In this document: one piece after another, positions 47,590 to 56,889 of the stretch | Position numbering within the stretch: the first letter of the stretch is position 1 | How the letters are laid out: each line of letters opens with the position of its first letter | Assembly (NCBI RefSeq): GCF_031454135.1 | Contig: NZ_JAVDQF010000001.1 | Coordinates: 1,240,001 to 1,304,000 of the forward strand | DNA: 64,000 nt | Direction: 5' to 3' | DNA from: Arthrobacter russicus | GTDB lineage: Bacteria > Actinomycetota > Actinomycetes > Actinomycetales > Micrococcaceae | Notes under the pieces: model-generated | Told to the model about the DNA's origin: nothing | The model's database searches: none | Seen by the model: only the letters and a program-made list of their open reading frames with translations | Translations under genes and position numbers: made by a program

Positions 47590-50500
47590 TCAGCACGCCG
47601 GCAGACCGGCCGGATTCGGCTTCGTCGTGGTGTCCGCGCGGACCCAACGGAACCGCCCGGCGTACTCGGCGGGGCTGTCGATCCGGTACCAGACCCGTGC
47701 GCTGCCCGTGGTGATGAAACAACCCACGGTGACCGGGGTGTTCTCCGGCAGCCATTTCGAGCGGCAGACCGGCGGCGGGTCCGAGTAATTGTTGCTCACC
47801 CCGTTTCCGCTGCGCTCCTCGAGACAGGTGTTCACCGTGCCCGCTTTCACCTGGATCACCGCGCCGGTCGGCTTGGGCGCCCCGGTGCGTGCGGATTGCG
47901 ACGCCACCGGCCCCGCAGTGCCCACCGAGTTGATGCTGCGCACGTTGATCGTGTGCGTCTGGTTGTTGCCGTCGCCCACGGTGCGGCTGCCGCTGCCCCG
48001 GCCGACGTTTTCCCATCCGCCGCCGTCGATGCTGATTTCCAAGCGATCGACGTCGGCGTTACCCGGCGGGGACCAGTTGAAAGTCACGTTGGTGGAACCT
48101 TCCGGGCCGTCGTTGCCGCTCACCGCCGGGGTGCCCGGCTGGCCATAGGGCTGCAGCCGGTTCGACGGCGCCGAAGCGTCGCCGGCGTCCGGGTACGCCC
48201 GGGAACTCGCATACACCGACACCGAGGCCTCCGAGCCATTGGCCGCGGGCACGGTATCCCCGGATTTGGCCAGGGGCACTCCACGTTTCACCACGCTGCC
48301 GCCGTTGAGCACATTGGCGTAGTAGCTGATTTCGTTCGGCGAAGAACCGTTCAGCTGGCTGGCGTCCAGCGGGGTGAAGAACACCTGCACCTGGCCCCCG
48401 GAGCCGCCGGTGTTCGCCGCCTTGATCGACGGCGCCGCCATTTGCGCGGGCTTGCTGACCGAACGCTGCGGAGCCGAGGGCGCACTGGCCGGCGAGTTGC
48501 CGGCCTTGTTCGTGGCGGTCACCGTGAAGGTGTAGGTGTCCGCGGAATACGGCAGCTCCACCACTGCGTTGGTGGGCGTCTGCGGCGGGAGCGTGCGGAC
48601 CACGGCGCCCTTCTGAAGCACGTTGAGCGTGTAGCTCAGATTGTTGTCGCCATTGCCGTCAGCCTTGTTCCAGGACACCGAGAATGTGGTGTTGCCAGCC
48701 ACCCGCTGCCCGGGCTGGGCGCTCGGCGCGCCGGGTGCGGCTGGCACTCCGGCCGGCGTTTCCGGGGCGGAGTACGCGCTCCACTGCGAGGGCTCCGGGG
48801 CGGAGTTGATCGCCCGGATCCGGAAGGTGTACGCGGTGCCGTTGCTCAGCCCGCTCCAGACCACGCTGTTCCCGACGATCCCGCTCTTCTGCCCGTTCTG
48901 TCCGCTCGGGGCCGGTGAGATCTCCAGGTCGAATTTGCTCACCGGGGTGAAATCACCGGTGGGGGTGCTCCAGTTCACCGTGATCTGCTTGTCCCCGAAC
49001 ACCGCTGCCGGAGGATTCGGGGTGTCCGGCGCCCGGTTCGGGATCGCCGGAGCGGAAGCCGGCGACGCCGGGGAGGCACCCACCGCGTTGTTCGCCACGA
49101 CCGTGAAGGTGTAGGACGTGCCGTTGCTGAGCCCGGTGATCAGGCAGGTATTGGCGGCGCACTGCTGCTCGGCTGCTCCGCCGGAGTTGCGCACCGTATA
49201 GCTGGTGATCGGCGACCCGTTGTCCGCCGAGGGCGCCCAGTTCAGCAGCACCGCGTGGTCCTTGACCTCGTTCACCCGGGGGGTCGCCGGAGCTTCCGGC
49301 TTGCCCTTGACGTTCATCCGGACCCGTCCGGTGACTTGGCGGGCACTGTCGTTGGTGGCATCCGCCACGGTGTAGCGGATCACGGCGTTGCCTTTGAAGT
49401 TCTCATCGGTGCCCACCGTGACTTTGCTGCCGTCGGTGCTCGCCTGCACCGCGCCCCCACCGGATTCGACCGCGACGCCGATGATCTTCAAGGCGGTCTC
49501 CGGGAACGGATTCACGTCATTGGCGAGCACGCTCAGGTCCTGGCTCCGGCCCGCAAGCGCATCCGGCACGATGTCGTCGTTGGCCACGGCAAGCGGTTTG
49601 TTGGTGGACGTCGCCACCAGGGTGAGCGTAGCCTTGACCGCCGGGTTGCTGCCGTCGGAGACCTTCATCGGCAGGGCTTCGGTACTGCCCGGGGCGACGT
49701 CGCCTTTCACGGAGACCTTCAAGGTCTGCCCGCTCAACGAGACATCGAAATTCTTCGGCCGGTCGCCGTCGAAATCGAAGGCGAGCTTGGCGTTGTCGTC
49801 CGGGTCCGGGTCCTTGGCCAGATTGCCCAGCCCCAGCTCCACGGGCTCGCCCTTGGCCACCTCGACGGTGCTCCCGTTGAACATCGGCGGCCGGTTGTTG
49901 TTCGGGTTGGGCTTGACGTCGACCATCACGGTCAATGTCGACTTCAATCCTTCCGGGTCGTTGGGCCCGTTGCCGTCGGTCACTTCGAAGGTGATCGAGC
50001 CGAGGCCGTAGAACGCCGCATCGGACTTGTACTCGATCGAGGTGCCGCTCTCCGACGCCGCTCCCCCGCTGGGCGCACCGATCAGCGCCACCCGGTCGAG
50101 CTGGGTGATCCGGGGCGAGCGGCGTTGGCGTACTTTGACATAGCGGTTGAGGTCCAGGCTCACGCTGTTGCCCGCGACGACTTCCAACGGAGTGCTGTCC
50201 GCGAGCGCGGGGTACTGCTTGCCCAATCCCGGCACCCAGATCAGCGCGGTCGCCTTGTTGTTGTCCACATCGGTGACCGTGTACGGGATCACCTGGGCGT
50301 CCTGGGCCAGATCGACCTTGATCGTGCGGGTACCGGTGACCGTGGCGGTCGGGTTGCCCGGGTCGACCTCGAGTTTGAGTTCTTCGACGGTACCGTCCGG
50401 ATCCTCGTCGTTTTTGAGCACCGGAACGTCTACCGCAGTTTTGCCGAGGGTCTCCTGCTCCGTGACGTGGTCGTCGCGGGCGATCGGAGCTTTCAGCGGG

Positions 50501-53500
50501 GCCTCCGGGCTCACGGTCATCTTGATATTGGCGTTCGAAGTCGCGGCGCCGTCGGTGATCGTGTAGTTCATCGTGTAGATGCCAGGATCTTTCGGCGAGG
50601 TCAGGATCACCCGGCCCTGTTCGCTCATCCGCGGATTCATCTCCTGGGGGCCTTCGAAACGGTCCGGATCGACGCGCAGCGCGTTCCCGTCCGGATCGGA
50701 GTCGTTGAGCAGCACGTCGAGAGAGACGTTGCGGCCAGGGCGCATCGAAATCACATCGTCAGCGGCCACCGGCGGGTGGTTCTGCACCTCGGCCGGGGCG
50801 ACGCCCACCCGCACCGTCGCGACGGCTTCGGCACCGAGCCGGTCCCGGACCCGGTAGCTGAACACATCGGTGCCGGCCGAGCTGGCCGCCGCACTATATT
50901 GCAGGTAATTGCTGCCGAGCAACGCGGTGCCCAGCTTCGGCGCCTGTTCCACGCCGACCAATTGCACCGAGTCGCCGTCCGGATCGATGCCGTCCAGCGG
51001 GACTTGGATCTTCGCCGTGGAACCGGCGATCACGCGACCGGTGAGCGCTTTGGGCACCGGAGCCTGATTGCGCCCGCCGTCCGCGGGCAGAATCCGGATC
51101 GTGACCGTGCTCGAGTCGAACTGCGGAGAGCCGCTGTCCAGTCCGTTGTAGACCTTGTACACCGCGTTCACGGTCCCCGGGGCCTCGCCTGCGACGAAGC
51201 GCAGCTGGTCCTGGTCCACGAACAACTTGCCGCTCGCGGCGTCCGGCGCCTGGACGATCTGCGGCGATTTGAGCGGTTGCCCATTGGGGTCGAAATCGTT
51301 CGCGAGCACCGGGATGTTCACGACATCGCCCACCCGCACCGTGGCTTCATCCGGTTTGGTCACCGGCGGCGCGAGTTTCGCCGGCTTGGGAATCGGCAGC
51401 ACGCTGATCTGGCCGGTGCTGGAGCCGTAGGCGTTGGAGACCACGTAACTGAGTTCCGCGGTTCCGGTCAGACCGCGCAAATCCACTATTTTGACCACAT
51501 TGTGATCGAGCACGGTCGCCGAAATCGCGGCGCCCTTCGGCGCGGTGACCGATTTGACCACCAGGACTCCGCCGCCCGGATCGGTATCGTTGCCGAGCAC
51601 GTCGACCAGCGTCGAACCGCCGGAGGGCAGCAACGCCAAATCCTTGACCGCGATCGGCGGGCTCTGGTCCTGCGCTTCGGCGACATCGACCCGGATCAGT
51701 CCGGTGGAACTCTGCGGGCCGTTGCTGACCTGGTAGACCAGGTAGATCTGGCCCGCGGTGTTGCTCTTGAAGGTGAAGGTGCCGTTGTCCGCCGGATTCG
51801 AGATCTCCGCGGTATTGGTCCGCTCGATGCTGCTCAGCCGCAAACCCTGGCCGGAAGGGTCGATGTCGTTTTTGAGCGGGGCGATGGTGATTTCCTGGCC
51901 CACGGTGGTCCGGACGAAGTCCGCGTTGGCGATCGGCGGCACCGAACCGGCCGGTTTCACGTTGACCGTGAGCTGTTTCTGGGTCTGCGCCCGGCTGTCG
52001 GAAACCGTCACCGTGATGGTCTTGATCCCGGCGCCCTGGCCCAGATCCGAGTACGTCAGCACGCCGTCCGGCGTGGTCTTCAGTTGGGCCGAGCCGTCGT
52101 CGGAGGTGGCCGCGGTCAAGAAGATGTCGTCGCCGTCCGGATCAAGCCAGTCGCTGAGGATGTTCTGCGTCATCGATTGGCCCTGCTCCAGCACCAGCGT
52201 CGTGGCGCGTTTGAGTTCCGGCGGGGAATTCTCCGCGTCCGGGACCACCCGGACCGACACCGGGGCCACTGCGGTGCCGCCCCGCCCGTCGACCGCGGTG
52301 TAGCCGAATTGCCCGGAGCCGATTCCGGTGTTCGCGGGTACGGTCAGCTGCAGCCCGGTGCCGCCGTAAACGGTCTGCAGCTGGCCGATCGCGGGTTGCT
52401 CTTTGGGCGGCTCCACGGTGAGCAAGTCGCCGTCGGGGTCCGAATCGTTGTAGAGCACCGGCAACAAAGTGGTCTTGCCGGCCCGGACGCCGAATTCGTC
52501 CGCGACCGCATTCGGCGGCCGGTTCGGTTTGGACCGGTCCGGCAACGTGTTCACGAAATTCGGATCCGCAGAATCCTTCTGCGCGTCGAGGCTGTTTTTG
52601 GTCTGGGTCTCCAGATCCTGCCAATTGTCCACGATGACCATCGACTTGTTGACCAGCCAGACGGTGCCGGCCGTGACGTCGTTGAGCACCACGATGTCCC
52701 GGTTCTGCCGGAAGGCGAATTGCGCGCCGGGCACGGTCTTGGGCACATCCTGCAGTTGGTTGTCGCTGCCTTCGCAGTAACGCAGGTATTTGTTGGCCCC
52801 GCCCCAGGCCATGTGCACGCAGCCGGACTGCTGCACCGGGGCTGCCGGCGTACCGGTGGCCGGCAGCTCGAAAGTCCTCGCGGCGGAGCCGTCCAGCGGT
52901 TGTTCGATCAGCCCCTTCGCGGTGCCGATCGCCACGAACGGGGCGTCCGCGCCGCGTTGCTGCAAGAGCGCGCCCCTGGCCTGCTCCACGGATACCGTCT
53001 TGTTCCCGGGCAGGTACAGCTTCGCCGCGCTGGCGTCGAAAACCACCGGTTTGCCGCCGACCACGGTGATCTGCAGGTTCGCGTCGGTGTCCAGCCCCTC
53101 GATGGTGCTGGTTCGTTGTTCCTGCACCGCGCCGTTGGCGTCCAGGGTCGCGGTGGTGAGCTTGCCGCCCTTTCCATCCACCGCATACACCGTGTCGTCG
53201 AATCCGACGACGGCGGCCGGATTGGCCAGATTGTCCAACAACGGTTTGCTGTTCTTGTCGTCGAAAGACCCGGCGGTGGCCGCATTGGTCGCCCAGACCC
53301 GCTTCTTGCTCTTGTCCACCAGGGCGAGAACGCCGGTGCCGAGTGCCACCTGTTTGCTGCCGCCGAGCTTGGTCTCCGGTTGCAAGGCCATCTCCGGCAC
53401 GTCCACGCCGGCCAGCACCGAACCCGAGTCATTGTCCATGAAAACGTTGCTGGCCTGCTGCAACACGTCGAAGCCCTGCGAGGTCGCGGTGAACCCGCCG

Positions 53501-53715
53501 TCGAGCGTTTTCGACTGGTAGTTCAGGTGCCCGACCAGGTTCTTGCTCCGGTTGGTGACCCAAATCCCGCCGTCGTTGAGATTGACATCGGCAGTGGTGA
53601 ATCCCGGATAGATCACCGCGCCGGCCACCACGACGGCGCCGGCCACGGTCAGCGAACTCGCCGTGATGAGCCGGGAACGCCCCTTCAAACTCTTCGAAAT
53701 ACTCGCCAATGTCAT
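47590..53715 (-). CDS. Giant membrane-anchored protein with tandem cadherin/Big-like repeats and fibronectin type III domains
   Basis: A 2041-residue envelope protein. A short basic N-terminus and one helix (~17-37) anchor it with the bulk outside. Residues ~40-395 are propeller-like beta strands. From ~398 to ~1470 come about 11 repeats of ~97 residues, most opening with a P-P-(V/I)-A-x-D-like start and a D-P-D-G-D/N calcium-type turn (such as LLNDSDPDGN). Four or five FN3 domains span ~1475-1945. The final ~90 residues hold four Cys and resemble an SH3-like fold. Bifidobacterial FN3 proteins of PFNA clusters are the nearest described type. It starts the operon, 100 bases before the MoxR gene. 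Confidence 0.9.
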   Translation of the reverse strand: MTLASISKSLKGRSRLITASSLTVAGAVVVAGAVIYPGFTTADVNLNDGGIWVTNRSKNLVGHLNYQSKTLDGGFTATSQGFDVLQQASNVFMDNDSGSVLAGVDVPEMALQPETKLGGSKQVALGTGVLALVDKSKKRVWATNAATAGSFDDKNSKPLLDNLANPAAVVGFDDTVYAVDGKGGKLTTATLDANGAVQEQRTSTIEGLDTDANLQITVVGGKPVVFDASAAKLYLPGNKTVSVEQARGALLQQRGADAPFVAIGTAKGLIEQPLDGSAARTFELPATGTPAAPVQQSGCVHMAWGGANKYLRYCEGSDNQLQDVPKTVPGAQFAFRQNRDIVVLNDVTAGTVWLVNKSMVIVDNWQDLETQTKNSLDAQKDSADPNFVNTLPDRSKPNRPPNAVADEFGVRAGKTTLLPVLYNDSDPDGDLLTVEPPKEQPAIGQLQTVYGGTGLQLTVPANTGIGSGQFGYTAVDGRGGTAVAPVSVRVVPDAENSPPELKRATTLVLEQGQSMTQNILSDWLDPDGDDIFLTAATSDDGSAQLKTTPDGVLTYSDLGQGAGIKTITVTVSDSRAQTQKQLTVNVKPAGSVPPIANADFVRTTVGQEITIAPLKNDIDPSGQGLRLSSIERTNTAEISNPADNGTFTFKSNTAGQIYLVYQVSNGPQSSTGLIRVDVAEAQDQSPPIAVKDLALLPSGGSTLVDVLGNDTDPGGGVLVVKSVTAPKGAAISATVLDHNVVKIVDLRGLTGTAELSYVVSNAYGSSTGQISVLPIPKPAKLAPPVTKPDEATVRVGDVVNIPVLANDFDPNGQPLKSPQIVQAPDAASGKLFVDQDQLRFVAGEAPGTVNAVYKVYNGLDSGSPQFDSSTVTIRILPADGGRNQAPVPKALTGRVIAGSTAKIQVPLDGIDPDGDSVQLVGVEQAPKLGTALLGSNYLQYSAAASSAGTDVFSYRVRDRLGAEAVATVRVGVAPAEVQNHPPVAADDVISMRPGRNVSLDVLLNDSDPDGNALRVDPDRFEGPQEMNPRMSEQGRVILTSPKDPGIYTMNYTITDGAATSNANIKMTVSPEAPLKAPIARDDHVTEQETLGKTAVDVPVLKNDEDPDGTVEELKLEVDPGNPTATVTGTRTIKVDLAQDAQVIPYTVTDVDNNKATALIWVPGLGKQYPALADSTPLEVVAGNSVSLDLNRYVKVRQRRSPRITQLDRVALIGAPSGGAASESGTSIEYKSDAAFYGLGSITFEVTDGNGPNDPEGLKSTLTVMVDVKPNPNNNRPPMFNGSTVEVAKGEPVELGLGNLAKDPDPDDNAKLAFDFDGDRPKNFDVSLSGQTLKVSVKGDVAPGSTEALPMKVSDGSNPAVKATLTLVATSTNKPLAVANDDIVPDALAGRSQDLSVLANDVNPFPETALKIIGVAVESGGGAVQASTDGSKVTVGTDENFKGNAVIRYTVADATNDSARQVTGRVRMNVKGKPEAPATPRVNEVKDHAVLLNWAPSADNGSPITSYTVRNSGGAAEQQCAANTCLITGLSNGTSYTFTVVANNAVGASPASPASAPAIPNRAPDTPNPPAAVFGDKQITVNWSTPTGDFTPVSKFDLEISPAPSGQNGQKSGIVGNSVVWSGLSNGTAYTFRIRAINSAPEPSQWSAYSAPETPAGVPAAPGAPSAQPGQRVAGNTTFSVSWNKADGNGDNNLSYTLNVLQKGAVVRTLPPQTPTNAVVELPYSADTYTFTVTATNKAGNSPASAPSAPQRSVSKPAQMAAPSIKAANTGGSGGQVQVFFTPLDASQLNGSSPNEISYYANVLNGGSVVKRGVPLAKSGDTVPAANGSEASVSVYASSRAYPDAGDASAPSNRLQPYGQPGTPAVSGNDGPEGSTNVTFNWSPPGNADVDRLEISIDGGGWENVGRGSGSRTVGDGNNQTHTINVRSINSVGTAGPVASQSARTGAPKPTGAVIQVKAGTVNTCLEERSGNGVSNNYSDPPPVCRSKWLPENTPVTVGCFITTGSARVWYRIDSPAEYAGRFRWVRADTTTKPNPAGLPAC

Positions 53716-53759
53716 ATCAGGTCAGAACTTCCTCGGATTGCTTGCCCCGTAGTGCTCGG

Positions 53760-53798
53760 CCAAGGTTCGCCTATACCTTGGACTAACACCGGCTACCA
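53760..53798 (-). promoter_or_regulatory. Candidate promoter with CCAAGG-N10-CCTTGG dyad, for the FN3 operon
   Basis: On the minus strand TGGTAG (53798-53793) and TATAGG (53775-53770) are 17 bases apart. CCAAGG/CCTTGG half-sites (53760-53765, 53776-53781) flank the -10, as an operator would. This is the only gap ahead of the 22-kb locus. Confidence 0.4.
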
Positions 53799-53858
53799 GT
53801 CTGCCCCCAAAGGCACGTTCGGTGCAATGGGGACAACTCCCCATCGGCCCGTCCGACG

Positions 53859-53877
53859 GCCGGGAACGCCTCCCGGC
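53859..53877 (-). terminator. Hairpin downstream of the cyclase gene
   Basis: GCCGGGA and TCCCGGC pair around a 5-base loop 10 bases past the cyclase stop; a second hairpin (ATGGGGA/TCCCCAT, 53827-53844) follows. Together they separate the birA-cyclase unit from the FN3 locus. Confidence 0.5.
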
Positions 53878-53886
53878 GCGGGAAGC

Positions 53887-55074
53887 TCAGTCCAGGACCA
53901 AACCGGTGCCGCGGCCACGGCTGAGCAGAATCGGTCGGACGTCGCCGAAACCGCGGATGTTCTGCTCCGGCAGGGGCTGGCACACGTATCTGTCGTCGTC
54001 GGCCAGCGAAGCCGCCGTGACGTCGTCGACCAGCACCGTGCCGGGCTCCGCCAACGCAGTCAACCGCGCGGCCAAATTGACGGTGGGCCCGTAGATGTCG
54101 CCCAGTCGGGACAGGATCCGGCCCCAGACCATCGACACTCTGGCTTGCGGGAGCAACTCGTCGTCGTCGAAAGCCTGGGCCAAGGCGAGCGAGATCTCCG
54201 CGCCGGCCACCGGGGTCTCCGCGGTGTACAGGACTTCGTCGCCGATGGTCTTGATCAGCCGGCCGCCGCCCACCGAAATGATCTCCGCGCATTTGTTCTC
54301 GAAGCGCTGCACCAATTGGGCGAGCGTCTTTTCGTTCATCCGCCGGGACAGTGCGGTGTAGCTGACCAGATCCGCGAAACCGACGGCCCGGGCCAACGGC
54401 AACGGCGCATCGTCTTCGTCGCCGTCGCGGCCCTCTTCGCTCGCATCCAATCCGGACTGCGCCCGGACCGCCATCCGCTGCACTCCCGCGGCGAGCTGGC
54501 GCCGCCAGGCGTAGACCAGCATCTCCTGCAGCGGTTCGACCAGCTCGGGCAGGATCGTGACCAGTTCCTGCCTCGCCTGGGCATCGCTGAGCCCGCGGGC
54601 CGCCACCAGGTCCTCCACCATCGCTTCGACCTGCCAGACCACGATCCGATCGGTCATCTGGCCGACCGCGCGGGTGAGCGAAATCGCCGCATCCTCGGTC
54701 AGTTTGCCGGCCCGGACCAAGTCGATGATCCGGCGCAAGGCCACTTCGTCATTCGGGGTGAAGGCCTTGTCCGCATCACCGAGGTTGGGGAAACCCAGAG
54801 CGCGCCAGATCTTCCGGGCGGAGAGCAGTGAGACCCCCGCGGAGGCGGCCACCTCGCGCCGGTGCAAACTGCGCTCGCCGCCGAGCAATTGCGCCTCCAA
54901 CGCCCGGACGTCGCGCCGCAGCGCGCTGGGCACCGCACCGTCCGGGGGCGTCTGTTCCGCGAGGCTCGGCACGGCGGCCGGTTCCTCGGCATCGGCCGGT
55001 GCGTCCTCCGGCCCGCTCAGATTCTGCGGCAGGAACGCATCGGCCGGCTCAGCGCCGGTATGGCTCGGTTCCAA
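53887..55074 (-). CDS. Class III adenylate/guanylate cyclase domain protein
   Basis: A 395-residue soluble protein. The N-terminal ~220 residues contain an HTH-like segment (RREVAASAGVSLLSARKIWRALGFP) and a helical region, as in actinobacterial cyclases of this type. The catalytic domain (~230-395) shows both metal Asp (GFADLV and GDEVLY), the purine-selecting Lys and Asp (RLIKTIGDE, GDIYGPTVN) and transition-state Asn/Arg (VNLAARL), consistent with an active adenylate cyclase. The TTG at 55074 is the likely start: AAGGAGG lies 8 bases upstream. It overlaps the PH-domain gene by 26 bases. Confidence 0.85.
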   Translation of the reverse strand: MEPSHTGAEPADAFLPQNLSGPEDAPADAEEPAAVPSLAEQTPPDGAVPSALRRDVRALEAQLLGGERSLHRREVAASAGVSLLSARKIWRALGFPNLGDADKAFTPNDEVALRRIIDLVRAGKLTEDAAISLTRAVGQMTDRIVVWQVEAMVEDLVAARGLSDAQARQELVTILPELVEPLQEMLVYAWRRQLAAGVQRMAVRAQSGLDASEEGRDGDEDDAPLPLARAVGFADLVSYTALSRRMNEKTLAQLVQRFENKCAEIISVGGGRLIKTIGDEVLYTAETPVAGAEISLALAQAFDDDELLPQARVSMVWGRILSRLGDIYGPTVNLAARLTALAEPGTVLVDDVTAASLADDDRYVCQPLPEQNIRGFGDVRPILLSRGRGTGLVLD

Positions 55075-55717
55075 AACGTTCCCCTCCTTCTGCTTCCCTG
55101 GTTCGTCCGGCGTCGCCGGCGAACGGATCAATCCGGTAGCGGTCGGCAGGACGCGGTTCACCCGGATACTGGCCTGCCGCCGGGCCAGAAGCCCGCGCAT
55201 CATCGCCGAGCAGCGCCGAATGCGGCAGCTCCGCGATAGCCTCGAGCGCCAGGTTTTTGAACTTCAGTACTTCGGGCACGTCCCGGACCCGGACCGCGTC
55301 GTCGATCCCCGAAACCAAGGTTATATTCCCGGAGCGAAATATTCGCTGCAGGACGCCTTGGCGAACGCTGAGCGTTCGCACCGAGAACAACGGGATGTCC
55401 TGATGCCTGCGGACCAGGATCCCGCTGCGCAGCACCAACCGGCGGCTGGTGAGGATGTATTTGGTGGCCAGCCACTGCAGATACTTGCGAACCGGATAGA
55501 ACAGCAGGATCACCAGCACCACGAGGCCCGCGAGCAGGCTCACCGTGGGCCGCCACGGTTCCCAGCCGGGAGCCCAACGGGCCCGACTCAACCAGGCGGA
55601 CGCCACGCCCAAGACCGTGGGCAGCAGGATCATGACCACGGCCGGCCAGGCGAGCCGCTTGGCCTGCGGCCGGCTGAGCACGATCACCTGCTCGCCGGGC
55701 ACCAGCCAATTACGCAT
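55049..55717 (-). CDS. PH domain-containing membrane protein (bPH2 / YdbS-like)
   Basis: A 222-residue protein. Two helices at ~20-75 lead to a bacterial PH domain of the YdbS type: TKYILTSRRLVLRSGILVRRHQDIPLFSVRTLSVRQGVLQRIFRSGNITL. The C-terminal ~50 residues are polar and overlap the cyclase start. It overlaps the birA stop by 8 bases. This birA-PH-cyclase order is common in Micrococcales. Function unknown. Confidence 0.85.
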   Translation of the reverse strand: MRNWLVPGEQVIVLSRPQAKRLAWPAVVMILLPTVLGVASAWLSRARWAPGWEPWRPTVSLLAGLVVLVILLFYPVRKYLQWLATKYILTSRRLVLRSGILVRRHQDIPLFSVRTLSVRQGVLQRIFRSGNITLVSGIDDAVRVRDVPEVLKFKNLALEAIAELPHSALLGDDARASGPAAGQYPGEPRPADRYRIDPFAGDAGRTREAEGGERFGTEPYRR

Positions 55718-56603
55718 AACCGATGCCTTGCACGTCAGCCCGGCGCAAGTGCACCACATCGGCTGCGGAAACCGCCACGCTGGTACCCTCGGGATCGGTG
55801 ATCAGCAGCGCCCCCTGGGCATCGATTCCGCTGGCCCGGCCACAGCGGTAGCTGCCGTCCGGCAGCTCGGCGCGCACCTGTTGGCCCAGCGTGAGCATCA
55901 TCGAAGCGACTTCTTGCGCCAACGCCGGGAAGCCTTCGGACTGGCGTTGCGGATTTCCGCCGGCCGCGACGAAACGCTGATAGCCGGCCGTGAAGCTCCG
56001 GACATATTCCTGCAACAGGATATTCCGGTCCAGAACCCGGCTTCCCTCGACCAGCAAGGAGGTCGAGGTTTCCGTGGGCAGCTCCGCCCGATCCTGCGAA
56101 ACGTTGATCCCGGTGCCCAGGACCACCGCCGGATCCCGTCCGGGCAGCAGTACCAATTGCGCCAGGATGCCGCAGATCTTCTTGGCCTGGCCGGCCGCAT
56201 CGACGGCGAGCACGTCGTTGGGCCACTTGATCCACGCGTCGACGCCGGCCGGCCGGAGCGTGCGGCAGACCGCGACCGCACTCAGCATGGAGAGCCAGGC
56301 CAAAGAGTCCACCGGAACCCCGCGCGGCCGGAGTACCAGGCTGATCGCCAGGGCGCCGCCTACCGGGGTCTTCCAGGGCCGCTCCAAACGGCCCTTGCCG
56401 GATTGCTGGGCTTCGACGGTGAGCAGGCTCAAATCCGGCCAGGCATCGGGGTCCGCGGTGGCTGCGGCCACCAGATCGGCATTAGTCGAACCGGTCTGCG
56501 CCGCCCATTCGAACCGGCCCAACGGGCCGCGCGGCGCAGTGAGTTCCGACCGCAGCCGTTCAGCGTCAAGGGCTTGCCGCGATTCCTGAGCCGGAAGATT
56601 CAT
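55710..56603 (-). CDS. birA: Biotin--[acetyl-CoA-carboxylase] ligase
   Basis: A 297-residue ligase that attaches biotin to the acyl-CoA carboxylase subunit. The biotinyl-AMP loop is SGKGRLERPW (residues 68-77; usual GRGRRGR), with KWPNDVL near 125 and GTGINV near 167, then a C-terminal SH3-like domain. There is no N-terminal HTH, so it is not a DNA-binding BirA repressor. It is divergent from the carboxylase beta-subunit gene, whose complex is its target. Confidence 0.95.
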   Translation of the reverse strand: MNLPAQESRQALDAERLRSELTAPRGPLGRFEWAAQTGSTNADLVAAATADPDAWPDLSLLTVEAQQSGKGRLERPWKTPVGGALAISLVLRPRGVPVDSLAWLSMLSAVAVCRTLRPAGVDAWIKWPNDVLAVDAAGQAKKICGILAQLVLLPGRDPAVVLGTGINVSQDRAELPTETSTSLLVEGSRVLDRNILLQEYVRSFTAGYQRFVAAGGNPQRQSEGFPALAQEVASMMLTLGQQVRAELPDGSYRCGRASGIDAQGALLITDPEGTSVAVSAADVVHLRRADVQGIGYA

Positions 56604-56746
56604 GTTTCGATCCTATCTGGGCGCGGTTGTGGAGCTGCGGACCGGGCCGGCGCGGTGATGCGCTGCTCGGAGCACACCGCCCGGGCGTTGCACCGGAGAC
56701 TCGGTGTCCGGGCGCGGTTTCAGGGTAAACCGGATATTGCGAATGC

Positions 56747-56762
56747 GTTACCGCCTAGTAAC
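56747..56762. promoter_or_regulatory. GTTAC-N6-GTAAC dyad between birA and carboxylase beta gene
   Basis: Perfect 5-base arms lie 143 bases from birA and 127 bases from the carboxylase gene. It could regulate birA; no partner copy was found in the window. Confidence 0.3.
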
Positions 56763-56783
56763 TTGCCATGATGTGCTTCGTAT

Positions 56784-56804
56784 TTTTGTAGGTTTTCTAC
56801 ATCT
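56784..56804. promoter_or_regulatory. Shared dyad TGTAG-N5-CTACA, acyl-CoA carboxylase beta gene (copy 1)
   Basis: TGTAG-GTTTT-CTACA at 56787-56801 ends 88 bases before the carboxylase beta start. The left half extends as TTTTGTAGG and the right as TCTACATCT. The same dyad precedes the biotin carboxylase gene at 63352-63372, at nearly the same distance. Candidate operator of a common regulator. Confidence 0.65.
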
Positions 56805-56889
56805 GCCCCCCATCGACGACTGACTAAACTAGGGTTTGATTTAGAGGAAACAGCTAAATTCGAGTCGATCACGAGGCGGAACCGAACGC

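Noticed and set aside
49255-54831. 1858-codon open frame on the plus strand, antisense to the FN3 gene
   Set aside because: High GC makes long antisense frames common. Its translation is Arg/His/Gly/Asp-rich without domains, while the minus-strand frame has clear FN3 and Big-like repeats.
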